Part shown: positions 9,370 to 17,796 of the stretch, piece by piece | Layout: each line of letters opens with the position of its first letter | How positions within the stretch are numbered: the first letter of the stretch is position 1 | Assembly (NCBI RefSeq): GCF_003149535.1 | Contig: NZ_QGDB01000002.1 | Coordinates: 731,519 to 795,518 of the forward strand | Reading direction: 5' to 3' | Length of the DNA stretch: 64,000 nt | Origin: Falsochrobactrum shanghaiense | GTDB taxonomy: Bacteria; Pseudomonadota; Alphaproteobacteria; Rhizobiales; Rhizobiaceae | The notes under the pieces: generated by a model | The model's input: only the letters and a program-made list of their open reading frames with translations | Database searches by the model: none | Told to the model about the DNA's origin: nothing | Made by a program: the position numbers and the translations under genes

Positions 9370-9404
9370 TTGACATTTAATCAATCGATTGATTAAATAT
9401 AGAC
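9370..9404 (+). promoter_or_regulatory. Promoter with perfect 24-bp operator for the TetR-efflux operon
   Basis: A TTGACA -35 box (9370-9375) is followed 17 bp later by TTAAAT (9393-9398). A perfect 24-bp palindrome, ATTTAATCAATC and its exact complement, spans 9375-9398, filling the space between the two boxes. Transcription would start about at the ATG at 9405, and no Shine-Dalgarno is present, so the first message is probably leaderless. The obvious ligand for the operator is the TetR protein encoded immediately downstream. Confidence 0.75.
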
Positions 9405-10112
9405 ATGAAAAAGCCCCCACCTTCCCAAGATGTGCCGCCGCCCCCATCCAGCGACCAGACGCGCACGGCCCTTATTCACGCGGCGCTGCATCTTTTTGGA
9501 TCGAAAGGCTATGATGCGACTTCGACGCGTGAAATCGCAAATCTTGCCAAGGCCAATATCGGTTCCATCGCCTATCATTTCGGCAATAAGGAAGGGCTGC
9601 GGCTTGCGACAGCCGATTATATCGTTGAGACGATGCAGGGTCTGGCGGGGCAGGCTTTTGGATATTACGGGGCGATAAGCACGGCCCCTGAAACAAAAGA
9701 TGCGGCCCGCCAGCAGCTTGTTTCCGCTCTGGAGCGCATGGTCCATTTCATCGTGGCGCAACCGGAAGCGGGCGAAATCGTCCAGTTTCTCCTGCGTGAA
9801 CTGGCCCATCCCACCGCAGCGCTCGATCGTATTTATTCCGGCGTATTCGAGCCGACCCATCGCAGGCTTTGCGCCATTTGGGAAACGGCGACAGGCGAAG
9901 CCGCCGAAAGCGAGAATACGCGGCTTACGGTTTTCACGCTGCTGGGTCAGGTGATCTATTTTCGCATCGGGCAGGAAGCCGTGAAGCGCCGCATGGGCTG
10001 GAACGCCATCGGCCCCGAACAAGAACAGGCGGTAGCGATCACCACGCGGCAGAATCTGTTGGCAATGTTCGCCGCCCGCGATGAAGCGGAAAAAGGAAAA
10101 ACCTTGCGATGA
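9405..10112 (+). CDS. TetR/AcrR-family regulator, CecR-like
   Basis: This 235-residue repressor has a TetR helix-turn-helix at about residues 22-68 (HAALHLFGSKGYDATSTREIAN...IGSIAYHFGNKEGL). Its C-terminal ligand domain contains VQFLLRELAHPTAALDRIY, typical of the CecR (YbiH) type. In enterobacteria CecR controls the ybhGFSR efflux genes, and here the same order of HlyD adaptor, ABC ATPase and ABC-2 permease follows directly, so it most likely represses its own operon. The ATG lies 6 bases after the -10 box, and the 24-bp palindrome is the probable operator. The N-terminus carries an unusual proline-rich run (KKPPPSQDVPPPPSS). The stop overlaps the start of the adaptor gene. Confidence 0.88.
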   Translation: MKKPPPSQDVPPPPSSDQTRTALIHAALHLFGSKGYDATSTREIANLAKANIGSIAYHFGNKEGLRLATADYIVETMQGLAGQAFGYYGAISTAPETKDAARQQLVSALERMVHFIVAQPEAGEIVQFLLRELAHPTAALDRIYSGVFEPTHRRLCAIWETATGEAAESENTRLTVFTLLGQVIYFRIGQEAVKRRMGWNAIGPEQEQAVAITTRQNLLAMFAARDEAEKGKTLR

Positions 10113-11053
10113 GCCTTTTATGCATTCTTCCCTTTGCTTCATCCCTGTTTGCGGCGTGTGTGCCAACACCGCTTGCCGTTGGCTATGTCGAGGGCGAATT
10201 CGTGCAGCTTGCGCCGCTTCAGATTGCGCAGGTCAATGCCGTCATGGTCAGGCGCGGCGATCACATCGCAGCCGAGACGCCGCTTGCTGTGATGGAAGAT
10301 ACGGATGCCGTCATCGCGGTTGCGCAGGCGGAAGCCGCACTGGCACAGGCCGAGGCGCAACTGGCCAATTTGCAGGTCGGCAAACGCCCGGACGAAATCG
10401 CGGTTCTCGAAGCAGATCTCCGCATGGCCAGGGCACAGGCGGAAGAGGCTCGCCGCACCCTTGCGCGCACCCGCGACCTTGCCCAGCGCGGCGTCGTCAC
10501 GCAGGCACAGCTTGACGATGCCGCAACCAGGCTGGAAGTCGCGGAAGCCGCCATCGGCCAGAGCACTGCCAATCTGGCCGTCGGTCGATTGCCTGCGCGC
10601 CCTGAAGAGATCAAGGCCGCTGAAAGCGCCGTCAAAAGCGCGAAGGCTCAACTCGACACAGCCCGCTGGCAGCAGGACAAAAGGGTGATAAAGGCACCCG
10701 CCGCAGGCCGGATAACCGACATTATCCGCAATCCGGGCGATATTGCCGGCCCCTCTGCCGCCGTCCTCACCATGTTGCCCGACAATGCGGTTAAGCTGAA
10801 AGTCTATATCCCCGAAGACAGATTTTCGAGCATTGCAGTGGGCGAATTGCTCTCTGTGCGCTGCGACGGATGCGCACCGGGCCTGCAGGCGCGTATAAGC
10901 TATGTTTCCCCCGACCCGGAATTCACCCCGCCCGTCATTTATTCGCTCGAAACACGCCAGAAGCTGGTCTATCTCGTTGAGGCGCGCCCTGTTGATCCCT
11001 CCTCTCCCCTGCAACCCGGCCAGATCGTCGATGTCGATCTGCAAGCGGAATAG
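10109..11053 (+). CDS. HlyD/YbhG-family periplasmic adaptor of an ABC exporter
   Basis: This 314-residue membrane-fusion adaptor links the inner-membrane ABC exporter encoded next to it to an outer-membrane channel. It has an N-terminal hydrophobic signal or anchor (LLCILPFASSLFAACVPTP) whose Cys might be lipidated, although the FAAC box is not canonical. A first lipoyl half follows, then a long coiled-coil hairpin rich in Ala/Gln/Glu (about residues 70-185), then the second lipoyl half (KAPAAGRITDIIRNPGDIAG) and beta-barrel. Its start overlaps the TetR stop (ATGA). The cysteine pair in VRCDGCAPG is an uncommon addition in the barrel. Confidence 0.87.
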   Translation: MSLLCILPFASSLFAACVPTPLAVGYVEGEFVQLAPLQIAQVNAVMVRRGDHIAAETPLAVMEDTDAVIAVAQAEAALAQAEAQLANLQVGKRPDEIAVLEADLRMARAQAEEARRTLARTRDLAQRGVVTQAQLDDAATRLEVAEAAIGQSTANLAVGRLPARPEEIKAAESAVKSAKAQLDTARWQQDKRVIKAPAAGRITDIIRNPGDIAGPSAAVLTMLPDNAVKLKVYIPEDRFSSIAVGELLSVRCDGCAPGLQARISYVSPDPEFTPPVIYSLETRQKLVYLVEARPVDPSSPLQPGQIVDVDLQAE

Positions 11054-11064
11054 GCGGAGGTCAC

Positions 11065-12021
11065 ATGCCCAACGTCATTGATGTAAACGGGCTGGTAAAG
11101 CGTTTCGGCGATGCCACGGTTGTCGATCATGTCAGCATGTCGGTTGCAGCCGGCGAGATCGTCGGCTTTCTTGGGCCGAACGGATCGGGCAAGACCACCA
11201 CGATCCGCATCATGTGCGGGCTCCTGACCCCGGATGAAGGCAGCGGTCAGGTTCTCGGCTATGACCTGAGAACCCAAGGCGGACTGATCAAGCGCGAGGT
11301 CGGCTATATGACGCAGCGTTTTTCATTTTATGAAGACCTGACCATTGCCGAAAATCTGGAATTCGTCGCACGCCTCTACCAGCTCAAACCTGCAAAGGAT
11401 CACGTCAAACGCACGCTGGAGGAGCTTGGGCTGACCTCACGCCGCAACCAGCTTGCAGGCACGCTTTCGGGCGGCTGGAAGCAGCGGCTGGCACTGGCCG
11501 CCTGCATCATGCACAAGCCTAAGCTTCTGTTGCTGGACGAGCCGACTGCGGGTGTCGACCCCAAGGCGCGGCGCGATTTCTGGGATGAAATCCATCGCCT
11601 CGCCGAAGGCGGTCTCACGGTTCTGGTCTCCACCCATTATATGGATGAGGCCGAGCGATGCCACCGCATCAGCTATATTTCCTATGGCAAGCTTCTGGCG
11701 ACCGGGACGGTCAGGGACGTCATCGAGCGGTCGGGGCTTACGACCTTCATCATCAGCGGCGAGCGGCTTGGCGAGATTGCACGCGAGTTGGAAGGCGAAC
11801 CGGGCGTCGATCAGGTCGCGCCTTTTGGCGCCACATTGCACGTTGTCGGCTCTGACAAGGCAAAGCTCGAAACAGCGCTTGCAAGAATAAGCCATAATGA
11901 CGCAATCACTGTCAGCGCAGGCGAAACCAGCCTTGAGGACGTCTTTATCCAGTTCATGGCGCAGGCGCAGGCGCAGGACAATATGACCAGGGATGGCAAA
12001 TCCGGAAACGGCACGGCATGA
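11065..12021 (+). CDS. ABC exporter ATP-binding protein (YbhF half-type)
   Basis: This 318-residue ATPase powers export by the neighbouring ABC-2 permease. It shows Walker A GPNGSGKT (about residues 37-44), the Q-loop in YMTQRFSFYEDL, the signature LSGGWKQRL, Walker B LLLLDEPTAGVDP and the H-switch STHYMDEAERC. The C-terminal hundred residues form a DrrA/NatA-like extension. YbhF of enterics carries two ATPase domains; this protein has one, so the transporter would work as a homodimeric ATPase. GGAGGT lies six bases before the ATG. The stop overlaps the permease start. Confidence 0.92.
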   Translation: MPNVIDVNGLVKRFGDATVVDHVSMSVAAGEIVGFLGPNGSGKTTTIRIMCGLLTPDEGSGQVLGYDLRTQGGLIKREVGYMTQRFSFYEDLTIAENLEFVARLYQLKPAKDHVKRTLEELGLTSRRNQLAGTLSGGWKQRLALAACIMHKPKLLLLDEPTAGVDPKARRDFWDEIHRLAEGGLTVLVSTHYMDEAERCHRISYISYGKLLATGTVRDVIERSGLTTFIISGERLGEIARELEGEPGVDQVAPFGATLHVVGSDKAKLETALARISHNDAITVSAGETSLEDVFIQFMAQAQAQDNMTRDGKSGNGTA

Positions 12022-13157
12022 AGGGCAACTGGTTTTCGTTTGCGCGCCTTGGCGCCATGCTGCGCAAGGAATTCATCCAGATGCGGCGTGACCGCATTAC
12101 TTTCGCCATGATGCTCGTCGTGCCGCTGATGCAATTGCTCCTGTTCGGCTTTGCCATCAACAATGATCCCAAACACCTGCCCAGTGCCTTGGTTGCAACC
12201 AGCAGCGATCACTATACGCGCGCCGTGGTTTCCGCACTGGAAGCGACGGGATATTACCGTTTCGACCATGTGGTTCGCAGTGCCGCAGAAGCCGAAGCGC
12301 TTATTGCCAGCGGGGCGGTGTCGTTCGTCGTAACCATTCCTTCCGACTTTGCCCGGCGCGTTGATGCCGGCGACAGACCGCAGATACTCATCGAAGCCGA
12401 TGCCACCGATCCGTCGGTCGCAAGCGGAGCGATTTCAACGCTGGGAACGCTCGCCAATCAGGCGCTGCTGCGCGAACAGGGCAGGCAGGCGGAGGCGCGC
12501 GATGCCGCGCAGAGCCAGTTGGAGGTGGTTGTGCATCGCCGCTATAATCCCGAAGGCATTTCGCAATATAATATCGTGCCGGGGCTATTGGGCGTGATCT
12601 TGCAGATGACCATGGTGATGATGACCGCCATGGCGCTCACCCGCGAGGTCGAACGTGGCACCATGGAAAACCTGCTGGCCATGCCTGCCAGCCCCATTGA
12701 AATCATGCTGGGCAAGGTCTTGCCGTTTCTGGTGGTCGGTGCTGTGCAGGTCGTGGTCGTCCTCGTCGCGGCAAGACTTTTGTTTTCCATCCCCTTTGCC
12801 GGGTCGCTGACACTGCTTTTAAGCTGTGTGCTGATCTTCGTGCTGTCTCTGGTGCTGCTTGGCTACACGATCTCGACGGCTTCAAGAACGCAGATGCAGG
12901 CCATGCAGCTCACCTTCTTCTTCTTCCTGCCTTCGCTGATGCTCTCAGGCTTCATGTTTCCATTTTTGGGAATGCCCGTCTGGGCGCAATTGCTGGGCGA
13001 GATATTCCCGCTCACCCACTTTTTGCGTATTGTCCGCGCGGTCATGCTCAAAGGAGCCGGGTTTTCCGACATAAGTTCCGAGATAAATGCCCTTATCCTG
13101 TTCGTGCTGCTCTTTGCGGGGCTGGCGCTTTTGCGGTTCCGCCGCACACTTGATTAA
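12018..13157 (+). CDS. ABC-2 family exporter permease (YbhS/YbhR-like)
   Basis: This is a 379-residue inner-membrane permease. One transmembrane segment near the N-terminus (ITFAMMLVVPLMQLLLFGFAI, written in part) precedes a periplasmic domain of about 140 residues. Five further segments lie between about residues 185 and 375, and the ABC-2 signature region TREVERGTMENLLAMP lies before the third of them. The ATG overlaps the ATPase stop (ATGA). Enteric operons encode two such permeases; only one is present here, so it would have to homodimerise. It ends the operon, facing a small hypothetical gene on the other strand with 17 bases between them and no visible terminator. Confidence 0.9.
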   Translation: MKGNWFSFARLGAMLRKEFIQMRRDRITFAMMLVVPLMQLLLFGFAINNDPKHLPSALVATSSDHYTRAVVSALEATGYYRFDHVVRSAAEAEALIASGAVSFVVTIPSDFARRVDAGDRPQILIEADATDPSVASGAISTLGTLANQALLREQGRQAEARDAAQSQLEVVVHRRYNPEGISQYNIVPGLLGVILQMTMVMMTAMALTREVERGTMENLLAMPASPIEIMLGKVLPFLVVGAVQVVVVLVAARLLFSIPFAGSLTLLLSCVLIFVLSLVLLGYTISTASRTQMQAMQLTFFFFLPSLMLSGFMFPFLGMPVWAQLLGEIFPLTHFLRIVRAVMLKGAGFSDISSEINALILFVLLFAGLALLRFRRTLD

Positions 13158-13174
13158 TACCCGTTCTACAGAAC

Positions 13175-13597
13175 TTAGGCCATTGTCGAGGGTGATCGGC
13201 GCTTGAGCCATTTGCGCCAGATATGGATTTCACTTCTGCGACGCAACCGGCGCACGCGATGCGAATCGTGAGACAATATGATCAGCCCAAGCGGCAGCAT
13301 CCAGAAGCCCAGCACGGGAAGGAACCCCAAGGTGCCCCCGACGATAAGCGAACTGCCCAGTGTTCTCCGCATCACTATGGATTGCGGCAGAGGGATTCGT
13401 CTTCCGAGAATCACTATGACGTGTTTGTGTGGTTTGGAGGTGTATTCGTCGTTCACCGGAGCGTTCTCAGCTATTGCAACACAGGTTTCCCTGTTGAAAT
13501 GTATCAGAGAACGCAAGGTTTCACGAATGGAATATAAAAAGTACAAAAAAAACAATTTAGCCCTTTGCAAAAGCGAAACCCTTTTGCTATACGCCAT
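13175..13597 (-). CDS. Small conserved membrane protein, PGPGW-like
   Basis: This is a 140-residue hypothetical protein. The C-terminal half has the recognisable pattern LGFLPVLGFWMLPLGLIILS followed by a basic stretch (HDSHRVRRLRRRSEIHIWRKW), as in short putative transmembrane proteins of Rhizobiales that adopt a PGPGW-like hairpin. The N-terminal 45 residues are less convincing, and translation may start later. No function is known. It lies between the efflux operon and tRNA-Asn, transcribed towards the efflux operon. Confidence 0.6.
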   Translation of the reverse strand: MAYSKRVSLLQRAKLFFLYFLYSIRETLRSLIHFNRETCVAIAENAPVNDEYTSKPHKHVIVILGRRIPLPQSIVMRRTLGSSLIVGGTLGFLPVLGFWMLPLGLIILSHDSHRVRRLRRRSEIHIWRKWLKRRSPSTMA

Positions 13598-13621
13598 CTC
13601 GCTGACGCAACGAGCGCCTAT

Positions 13622-13696
13622 TCCCCGGTAGCTCAGCGGTAGAGCAACCGGCTGTTAACCGGTTGGTCGCTGGTTCGAATCCGGCCCGGGGAGCCA
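13622..13696 (+). tRNA. tRNA-Asn (GTT)
   Basis: This 75-nt cloverleaf has acceptor TCCCCGG/CCGGGGA, the anticodon stem ACCGG/CCGGT with loop CTGTTAA (anticodon GTT), the T-arm TGGTTCGAATCC and encoded CCA at 13694-13696. Confidence 0.97.
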
Positions 13697-13865
13697 CTTC
13701 ACTTTTCCAATAAAGTTCGCCGCTCAATTATTTCATTAAAGCAATATCTTGGCACGCAGTGGCGGATTTATCTGCTGGCAGCATTCAGTCGCATCCGCAG
13801 AAGCAGAGCAAATGAACTGCTCTGCCTGCCTTTCGATATGACAGTGGGTCGGCCCCCTCACATGG

Positions 13866-13949
13866 TCAGGATAAATAACCCATCAGCCATAGGATAATGA
13901 TAATTGGAATGGGGATGCCAATCAGCCAGAGAAGACCGCCTTTGAACAT
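13866..13949 (-). CDS. 27-residue single-span membrane peptide
   Basis: This very short gene encodes MFKGGLLWLIGIPIPIII and a few more residues ending in GYLS. It is one hydrophobic span with the IGIPIP core that recurs in tiny hypothetical proteins of Rhizobiales. GGAGA sits five bases before the ATG at 13949, which decides between this start and an in-frame ATG four codons upstream. It stands alone between tRNA-Asn and soxG. No function is known; comparison across genomes would show whether it is truly conserved. Confidence 0.55.
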   Translation of the reverse strand: MFKGGLLWLIGIPIPIIIILWLMGYLS

Positions 13950-13986
13950 TATTTTCTCCATCGTGTGTGTCCGGATATTCAACGGA

Positions 13987-14571
13987 TCAACGCTGCGATG
14001 GTTCCTGAAAAACATTCACTGATATGCGTGAAGCTGCCGTTTCAAGTGCATGCCATAAGGTGCCAGCAGCGGAGCGCATGCCCAGGATAGCAAGGCGATC
14101 AGGTGCGCGGCGGATCACGAAGACGCTTAAATGCTCAAGATTGGTCCGTGTGGCCGAACCTGCCCCAAAGCGTGACGTATCGATATTCACCAGCTTCGCC
14201 ATGAGAGCGGTGATTGGCGCCTCGCCGCTTGCGGAATGGATTTCGAAAGCAACGAAACCATCCGTTTGCTCGGTCACGGAACAACCCGGACAGATTGCCG
14301 ACACCTCAGCTGCGAAATCACTTTCGGCACGCCCCTCGGCTTCGATCAGCCATTGATGAGGTGCCATCCATAGCGCCGCAGCGCGGTCATTGCCTGTCCA
14401 AAGGCCCGGTCCGGGCAGATCGAGGCCAAAGGGTGCGGGCTGTATGCTATCGCGGCGCAATGCGAGCGAAGCCAGGGCAAGGCCGGTATTTTCTTCGATG
14501 GTGAAAACGCCGTGGCGCGCATTGCGGGCCTTATCTGCGCCCAAAGCAGTGGTGGGTTTTAGTTCAGGCAC
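13987..14571 (-). CDS. soxG: Sarcosine oxidase subunit gamma
   Basis: This is the gamma subunit of heterotetrameric sarcosine oxidase, which oxidatively demethylates sarcosine to glycine. It is 194 residues long, as usual for SoxG, with a folate-domain (GcvT-like) fold. Visible family segments are RAAALWMAPHQWLIEAEG, the ALMAKLVNIDTSRF helix, and HLSVFVIRRAPDRLAILGMRS near the end. The start overlaps the last bases of soxA. It is the last gene of the soxBDAG operon, and no terminator is seen. Confidence 0.9.
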   Translation of the reverse strand: MPELKPTTALGADKARNARHGVFTIEENTGLALASLALRRDSIQPAPFGLDLPGPGLWTGNDRAAALWMAPHQWLIEAEGRAESDFAAEVSAICPGCSVTEQTDGFVAFEIHSASGEAPITALMAKLVNIDTSRFGAGSATRTNLEHLSVFVIRRAPDRLAILGMRSAAGTLWHALETAASRISVNVFQEPSQR

Positions 14572-17494
14572 GAAGACGTACTCCCTCGGGATCGATGAAA
14601 TGGGGCGAGACCACGCGCAGTTGAACGGATTGATTTTGCAGCGGATTAGCGGCGATAATCACCTCACCAAGACGCTCCTGCCCATCGGCAAGAAAGCCAA
14701 GGCCGATAGCGGAGCCGATATGGGGCGAGAAGCATGCCGAAGTGATCCAGCCCTCATCGGCATGCGTATTCTGCGCGGCACCTGTTGCGAAAAGATGCGA
14801 ACCCGCAACCACCGGGTCGGCGGCATCGACCGGCTGGAGGCCAACCAGTATGCGCTTTTCCGCAACCAGTCCCTCACGCCGCGACATCACCGTGCCGATG
14901 GCATCCTTCCTGATCGAAACCATCCGTCTCATGCCCAGCATCTGCGCTGTGGTCTGGCCGTTCAGTTCATTGCCAGCGGCATGGCCCTTCTCGATGCGAA
15001 GCACACCCAGCGCCTCGGTTCCGTAAGGAACAGCGCCCAGATCCGCGCCTTTTTCCATCAGAACCGCCATCAGCGCATTGCCATAGCGCGCGGGCACCGC
15101 GATCTCATAGGCCAGTTCACCTGAAAACGAGATGCGGAAAAGCCGTGCGCGCAGGCCAGAGCACACGCTCAGGCTGGCACAGGCCATGAAGGGGAAGGCT
15201 TCGTTGGCAAGATCAAAGCCGTCCACTAGCCTTTCCAGCAGCCGGCGGGCGTTGGGCCCGGCGACTGAAAACTGCGCCCATGCATCGGTGGTGGAAATGA
15301 GCTGCACATCCATCTCCGGCCAGAGGCATTGGCGTGCAAATTCCATATGACGATAGGCAGGACCCGCCTGCGCCGTCGTGGTCGTCACGACATAATGATC
15401 TTCCGCCAGCCGCGCACAGGTACCGTCATCGTAAGCGTGGCCATCCTCGCGCAGCATGAGGCCATAGCGCACCATGCCCACTTTCAGGCTCTTCATGGCG
15501 TTGCAATAGAGCCGGTCGAGGAACTCGGCAGCATCCGCGCCCTGCACATCGATCTTGCCCAGTGTCGTTACATCGCAGATACCCACACCCTTTCGGGTGG
15601 CAAGCACCTCGCGATCGACCGATTGACGCCAATCTGTTTCGTCTGGTTGCGGAAAATATTGCGCCCGCATCCATTGGCCAACCTCGACGAAAACCGCGCC
15701 TTGCGCTTTCGCCCATTCATGGCTGGGTGTGAGGCGGCGCGGACGGAAATCTTCGCCGCTATTGCCGCCGCCAAGAACCGAGAGCGAGACTGGCGTATAA
15801 GGCGGACGGAAGATCGTGGTGCCGGTCTGCGGAATGGATTTTCCGGTCAGTTCCGCCATCACGGCCAGCGCCGTGACATTGGCCGTCTTGCCCTGATCCG
15901 TCGCCATGCCAAGGGTAGTCCAGCGTTTGAGATGCTCGACCGGACGCATATTCTCCTGATAGGCCAGCTTGATGTCCTTGACGGTGACGTCATTCTGAAA
16001 ATCAACCCATGCCCGGCCCTTGCCCGGCACATGCCAGAGCGGTTCAACCTTCGTTTCGCTGTCGCTGCTCTGCGGAAGGGCAGGAAGCGTCGCTTTAATG
16101 CCAAGTGCATCCAGCGCCGTGATTGCCGCTTCGGCGCCGCTTGCCATTGCTGCGGCTGTAGCGCCTTTGCCTGCGGCAGCCCCCGCCACCACCATGCCCG
16201 CCGGTATATTATCATCCGGCAGGAAAATATGCCGCTCGGAATCCCAGACCGGCCTTCCACGATGATGCGAGGCCAGATGAACATTGGGGTTCCAGCCGCC
16301 GGAAACCGCAAGCGCCCCGCAATCAATCCATTCCCGGCTGCCGCCGCGTGTCACTTCGATGGATTTCAGGCCAAGCCGACCCTTGCTGTTGGAGACAAAG
16401 GCACCGGCAATCAGGCGATAATCGCCAGACGCGGCCACATGGTTACGGGAATCCACCACAACGGCGATCTCGACGCCTTTCGCCAGAAGATCGCGCGCGG
16501 TGCGATGCCCTTCATCGCTATTGGTAAAAACAGCGATCTTTTTGGCAGGACTGACCGCCCAGCGATTGGCATAGGCACGCATGGCGCCTGCCAGCATGAC
16601 GCCCGGACGGTCGTTATTGCGAAACGGGATGTGGCGTTCGGTTGCACCGGATGCCAGCACCGTCCGTCTGGCAGTGATGCGCCAAAGCGTCTGGCGCACG
16701 TTTGCGCCGGGTTCAGCGAGATGGTCGCTCACCCGTTCCACGGCACCATAAATGCCATGATCGAAAGCGCCGAAAACCGTGGTGCGGCGCATCACGCGCA
16801 AATTGGGCAGGCTTGAAAATTCCGCCTCGACAGCGGCAATCCATTCGCTTGCCGGAGCACCATCAAGATGATCGCTTTCGGCCAGAAGACGTCCGCCAAG
16901 CAGGTAATCCTCGTCCGCAAGGATAACCTGCGCACCGGCGCGCGCCGCGCTCAGCGCCGCAGCCATTCCCGCAGCACCGCCGCCAATGACCAGAAGGTCG
17001 CAATGCAGGAAGCCCTTGTCATAGGCATCGGGATCGGCCAGCATCGAAAGAGTGCCAAGCCCTGCCGCCTTGCGAATGGCCGGTTCATAGAGCTTTTCCC
17101 AGAAGGCGCTCGGCCACATGAAGGTCTTGTAGTAGAAACCTGCAGTCAGGAAGTCCGAAAAGAAGTCATTGACCGCCAATGCATCAAAGCCAAGCGCAGG
17201 CCAGCGGTTCTGGCTGCGCGCTTCAAGCCCATCGAAAAGCTCGATGACCGTAGCGCGGCTGTTCGGCTCGCACCGCGCGCCCGAGCGCAGTTCCACCAAT
17301 GCGTTCGGCTCTTCCGAACCGGCGGAAAAGACGCCGCGCGGGCGGTGATATTTGAAACTGCGCCCCATCAGGCGCACATCATTGGCCAGCAGGGCCGAAG
17401 CGAGCGTGTCGCCGGGATGGCCCTCATATTGTTTGCCGTCGAAGCTGAAGCGCAGCGTCCGGCTGCGGTCGATCAGTCCGCCTTCAAGCCTCAT
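14564..17494 (-). CDS. soxA: Sarcosine oxidase subunit alpha
   Basis: The 976-residue alpha subunit binds NAD and tetrahydrofolate and channels the methyl group released from sarcosine to 5,10-methylene-THF. In order it shows a 2Fe-2S-ferredoxin-like N-terminal domain (FSFDGKQYEGHPGDTLASAL), a dinucleotide-binding domain with VIGGGAAGMAAALSAARAG near residue 170, and a C-terminal aminomethyltransferase-like half (about residues 590-970) with VGICDVTTLGKIDVQG and LGVLRIEKGHAAGNELNGQT. The length is normal. The start overlaps the soxD stop (ATGA). A long open frame on the opposite strand (15329-16816) is a codon-bias shadow. Confidence 0.96.
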   Translation of the reverse strand: MRLEGGLIDRSRTLRFSFDGKQYEGHPGDTLASALLANDVRLMGRSFKYHRPRGVFSAGSEEPNALVELRSGARCEPNSRATVIELFDGLEARSQNRWPALGFDALAVNDFFSDFLTAGFYYKTFMWPSAFWEKLYEPAIRKAAGLGTLSMLADPDAYDKGFLHCDLLVIGGGAAGMAAALSAARAGAQVILADEDYLLGGRLLAESDHLDGAPASEWIAAVEAEFSSLPNLRVMRRTTVFGAFDHGIYGAVERVSDHLAEPGANVRQTLWRITARRTVLASGATERHIPFRNNDRPGVMLAGAMRAYANRWAVSPAKKIAVFTNSDEGHRTARDLLAKGVEIAVVVDSRNHVAASGDYRLIAGAFVSNSKGRLGLKSIEVTRGGSREWIDCGALAVSGGWNPNVHLASHHRGRPVWDSERHIFLPDDNIPAGMVVAGAAAGKGATAAAMASGAEAAITALDALGIKATLPALPQSSDSETKVEPLWHVPGKGRAWVDFQNDVTVKDIKLAYQENMRPVEHLKRWTTLGMATDQGKTANVTALAVMAELTGKSIPQTGTTIFRPPYTPVSLSVLGGGNSGEDFRPRRLTPSHEWAKAQGAVFVEVGQWMRAQYFPQPDETDWRQSVDREVLATRKGVGICDVTTLGKIDVQGADAAEFLDRLYCNAMKSLKVGMVRYGLMLREDGHAYDDGTCARLAEDHYVVTTTTAQAGPAYRHMEFARQCLWPEMDVQLISTTDAWAQFSVAGPNARRLLERLVDGFDLANEAFPFMACASLSVCSGLRARLFRISFSGELAYEIAVPARYGNALMAVLMEKGADLGAVPYGTEALGVLRIEKGHAAGNELNGQTTAQMLGMRRMVSIRKDAIGTVMSRREGLVAEKRILVGLQPVDAADPVVAGSHLFATGAAQNTHADEGWITSACFSPHIGSAIGLGFLADGQERLGEVIIAANPLQNQSVQLRVVSPHFIDPEGVRLRA

Positions 17495-17784
17495 GCCGCA
17501 CCGCCCTTCCTTGCGCCCATCGCCACATCGCGAGCAAGCTCCGCGCCAAGGATTTCATGGGTCAGCGTATTGCGGGTGACGACAAGCCAGGAGCGGTCGC
17601 CCTGCTCATGGAACCACAATTCGCGATGCACGCCAGCAGGATTGTCGCGCAGATAGACATAATCGTTAAAGGCGCTCAGCGCCTCCTCCGCCAGACCGTC
17701 GGGACGGTTTAGCAAGGCGGCGTCGCCCAAATAGGTGAATTCCTGCGCATCGCGCGGACCAAGAAGTGGGTGTGGAATAAGCAT
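17491..17784 (-). CDS. soxD: Sarcosine oxidase subunit delta, without the zinc cysteines
   Basis: This 97-residue delta subunit clamps the alpha and beta subunits. In the corynebacterial enzyme SoxD binds zinc through the cysteines of a CPxCGPR start, a later His and another Cys. Here the start reads MLIPHPLLGPRDAQEF, so the first two cysteines are His and Leu. The later motif reads LWFHEQGDRSW, keeping the His but replacing the third Cys with Asp. The protein is otherwise full length and in frame, so the zinc site seems to have been lost rather than the gene broken. It lies between soxB and soxA, overlapping soxA by four bases. Confidence 0.88.
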   Translation of the reverse strand: MLIPHPLLGPRDAQEFTYLGDAALLNRPDGLAEEALSAFNDYVYLRDNPAGVHRELWFHEQGDRSWLVVTRNTLTHEILGAELARDVAMGARKGGAA

Positions 17785-17796
17785 CGGCCAAGGCCC

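Noticed and set aside
10109..10170. Lipoprotein signal on the HlyD-type adaptor
   Set aside because: The box reads FAAC rather than the usual L-[AS]-[GA]-C, so lipidation is only mentioned as possible.
15329..16816. 495-codon open frame opposite soxA
   Set aside because: It lies wholly antisense to a clear family gene and has no family-like composition; high-GC codon bias keeps the opposite frame open.
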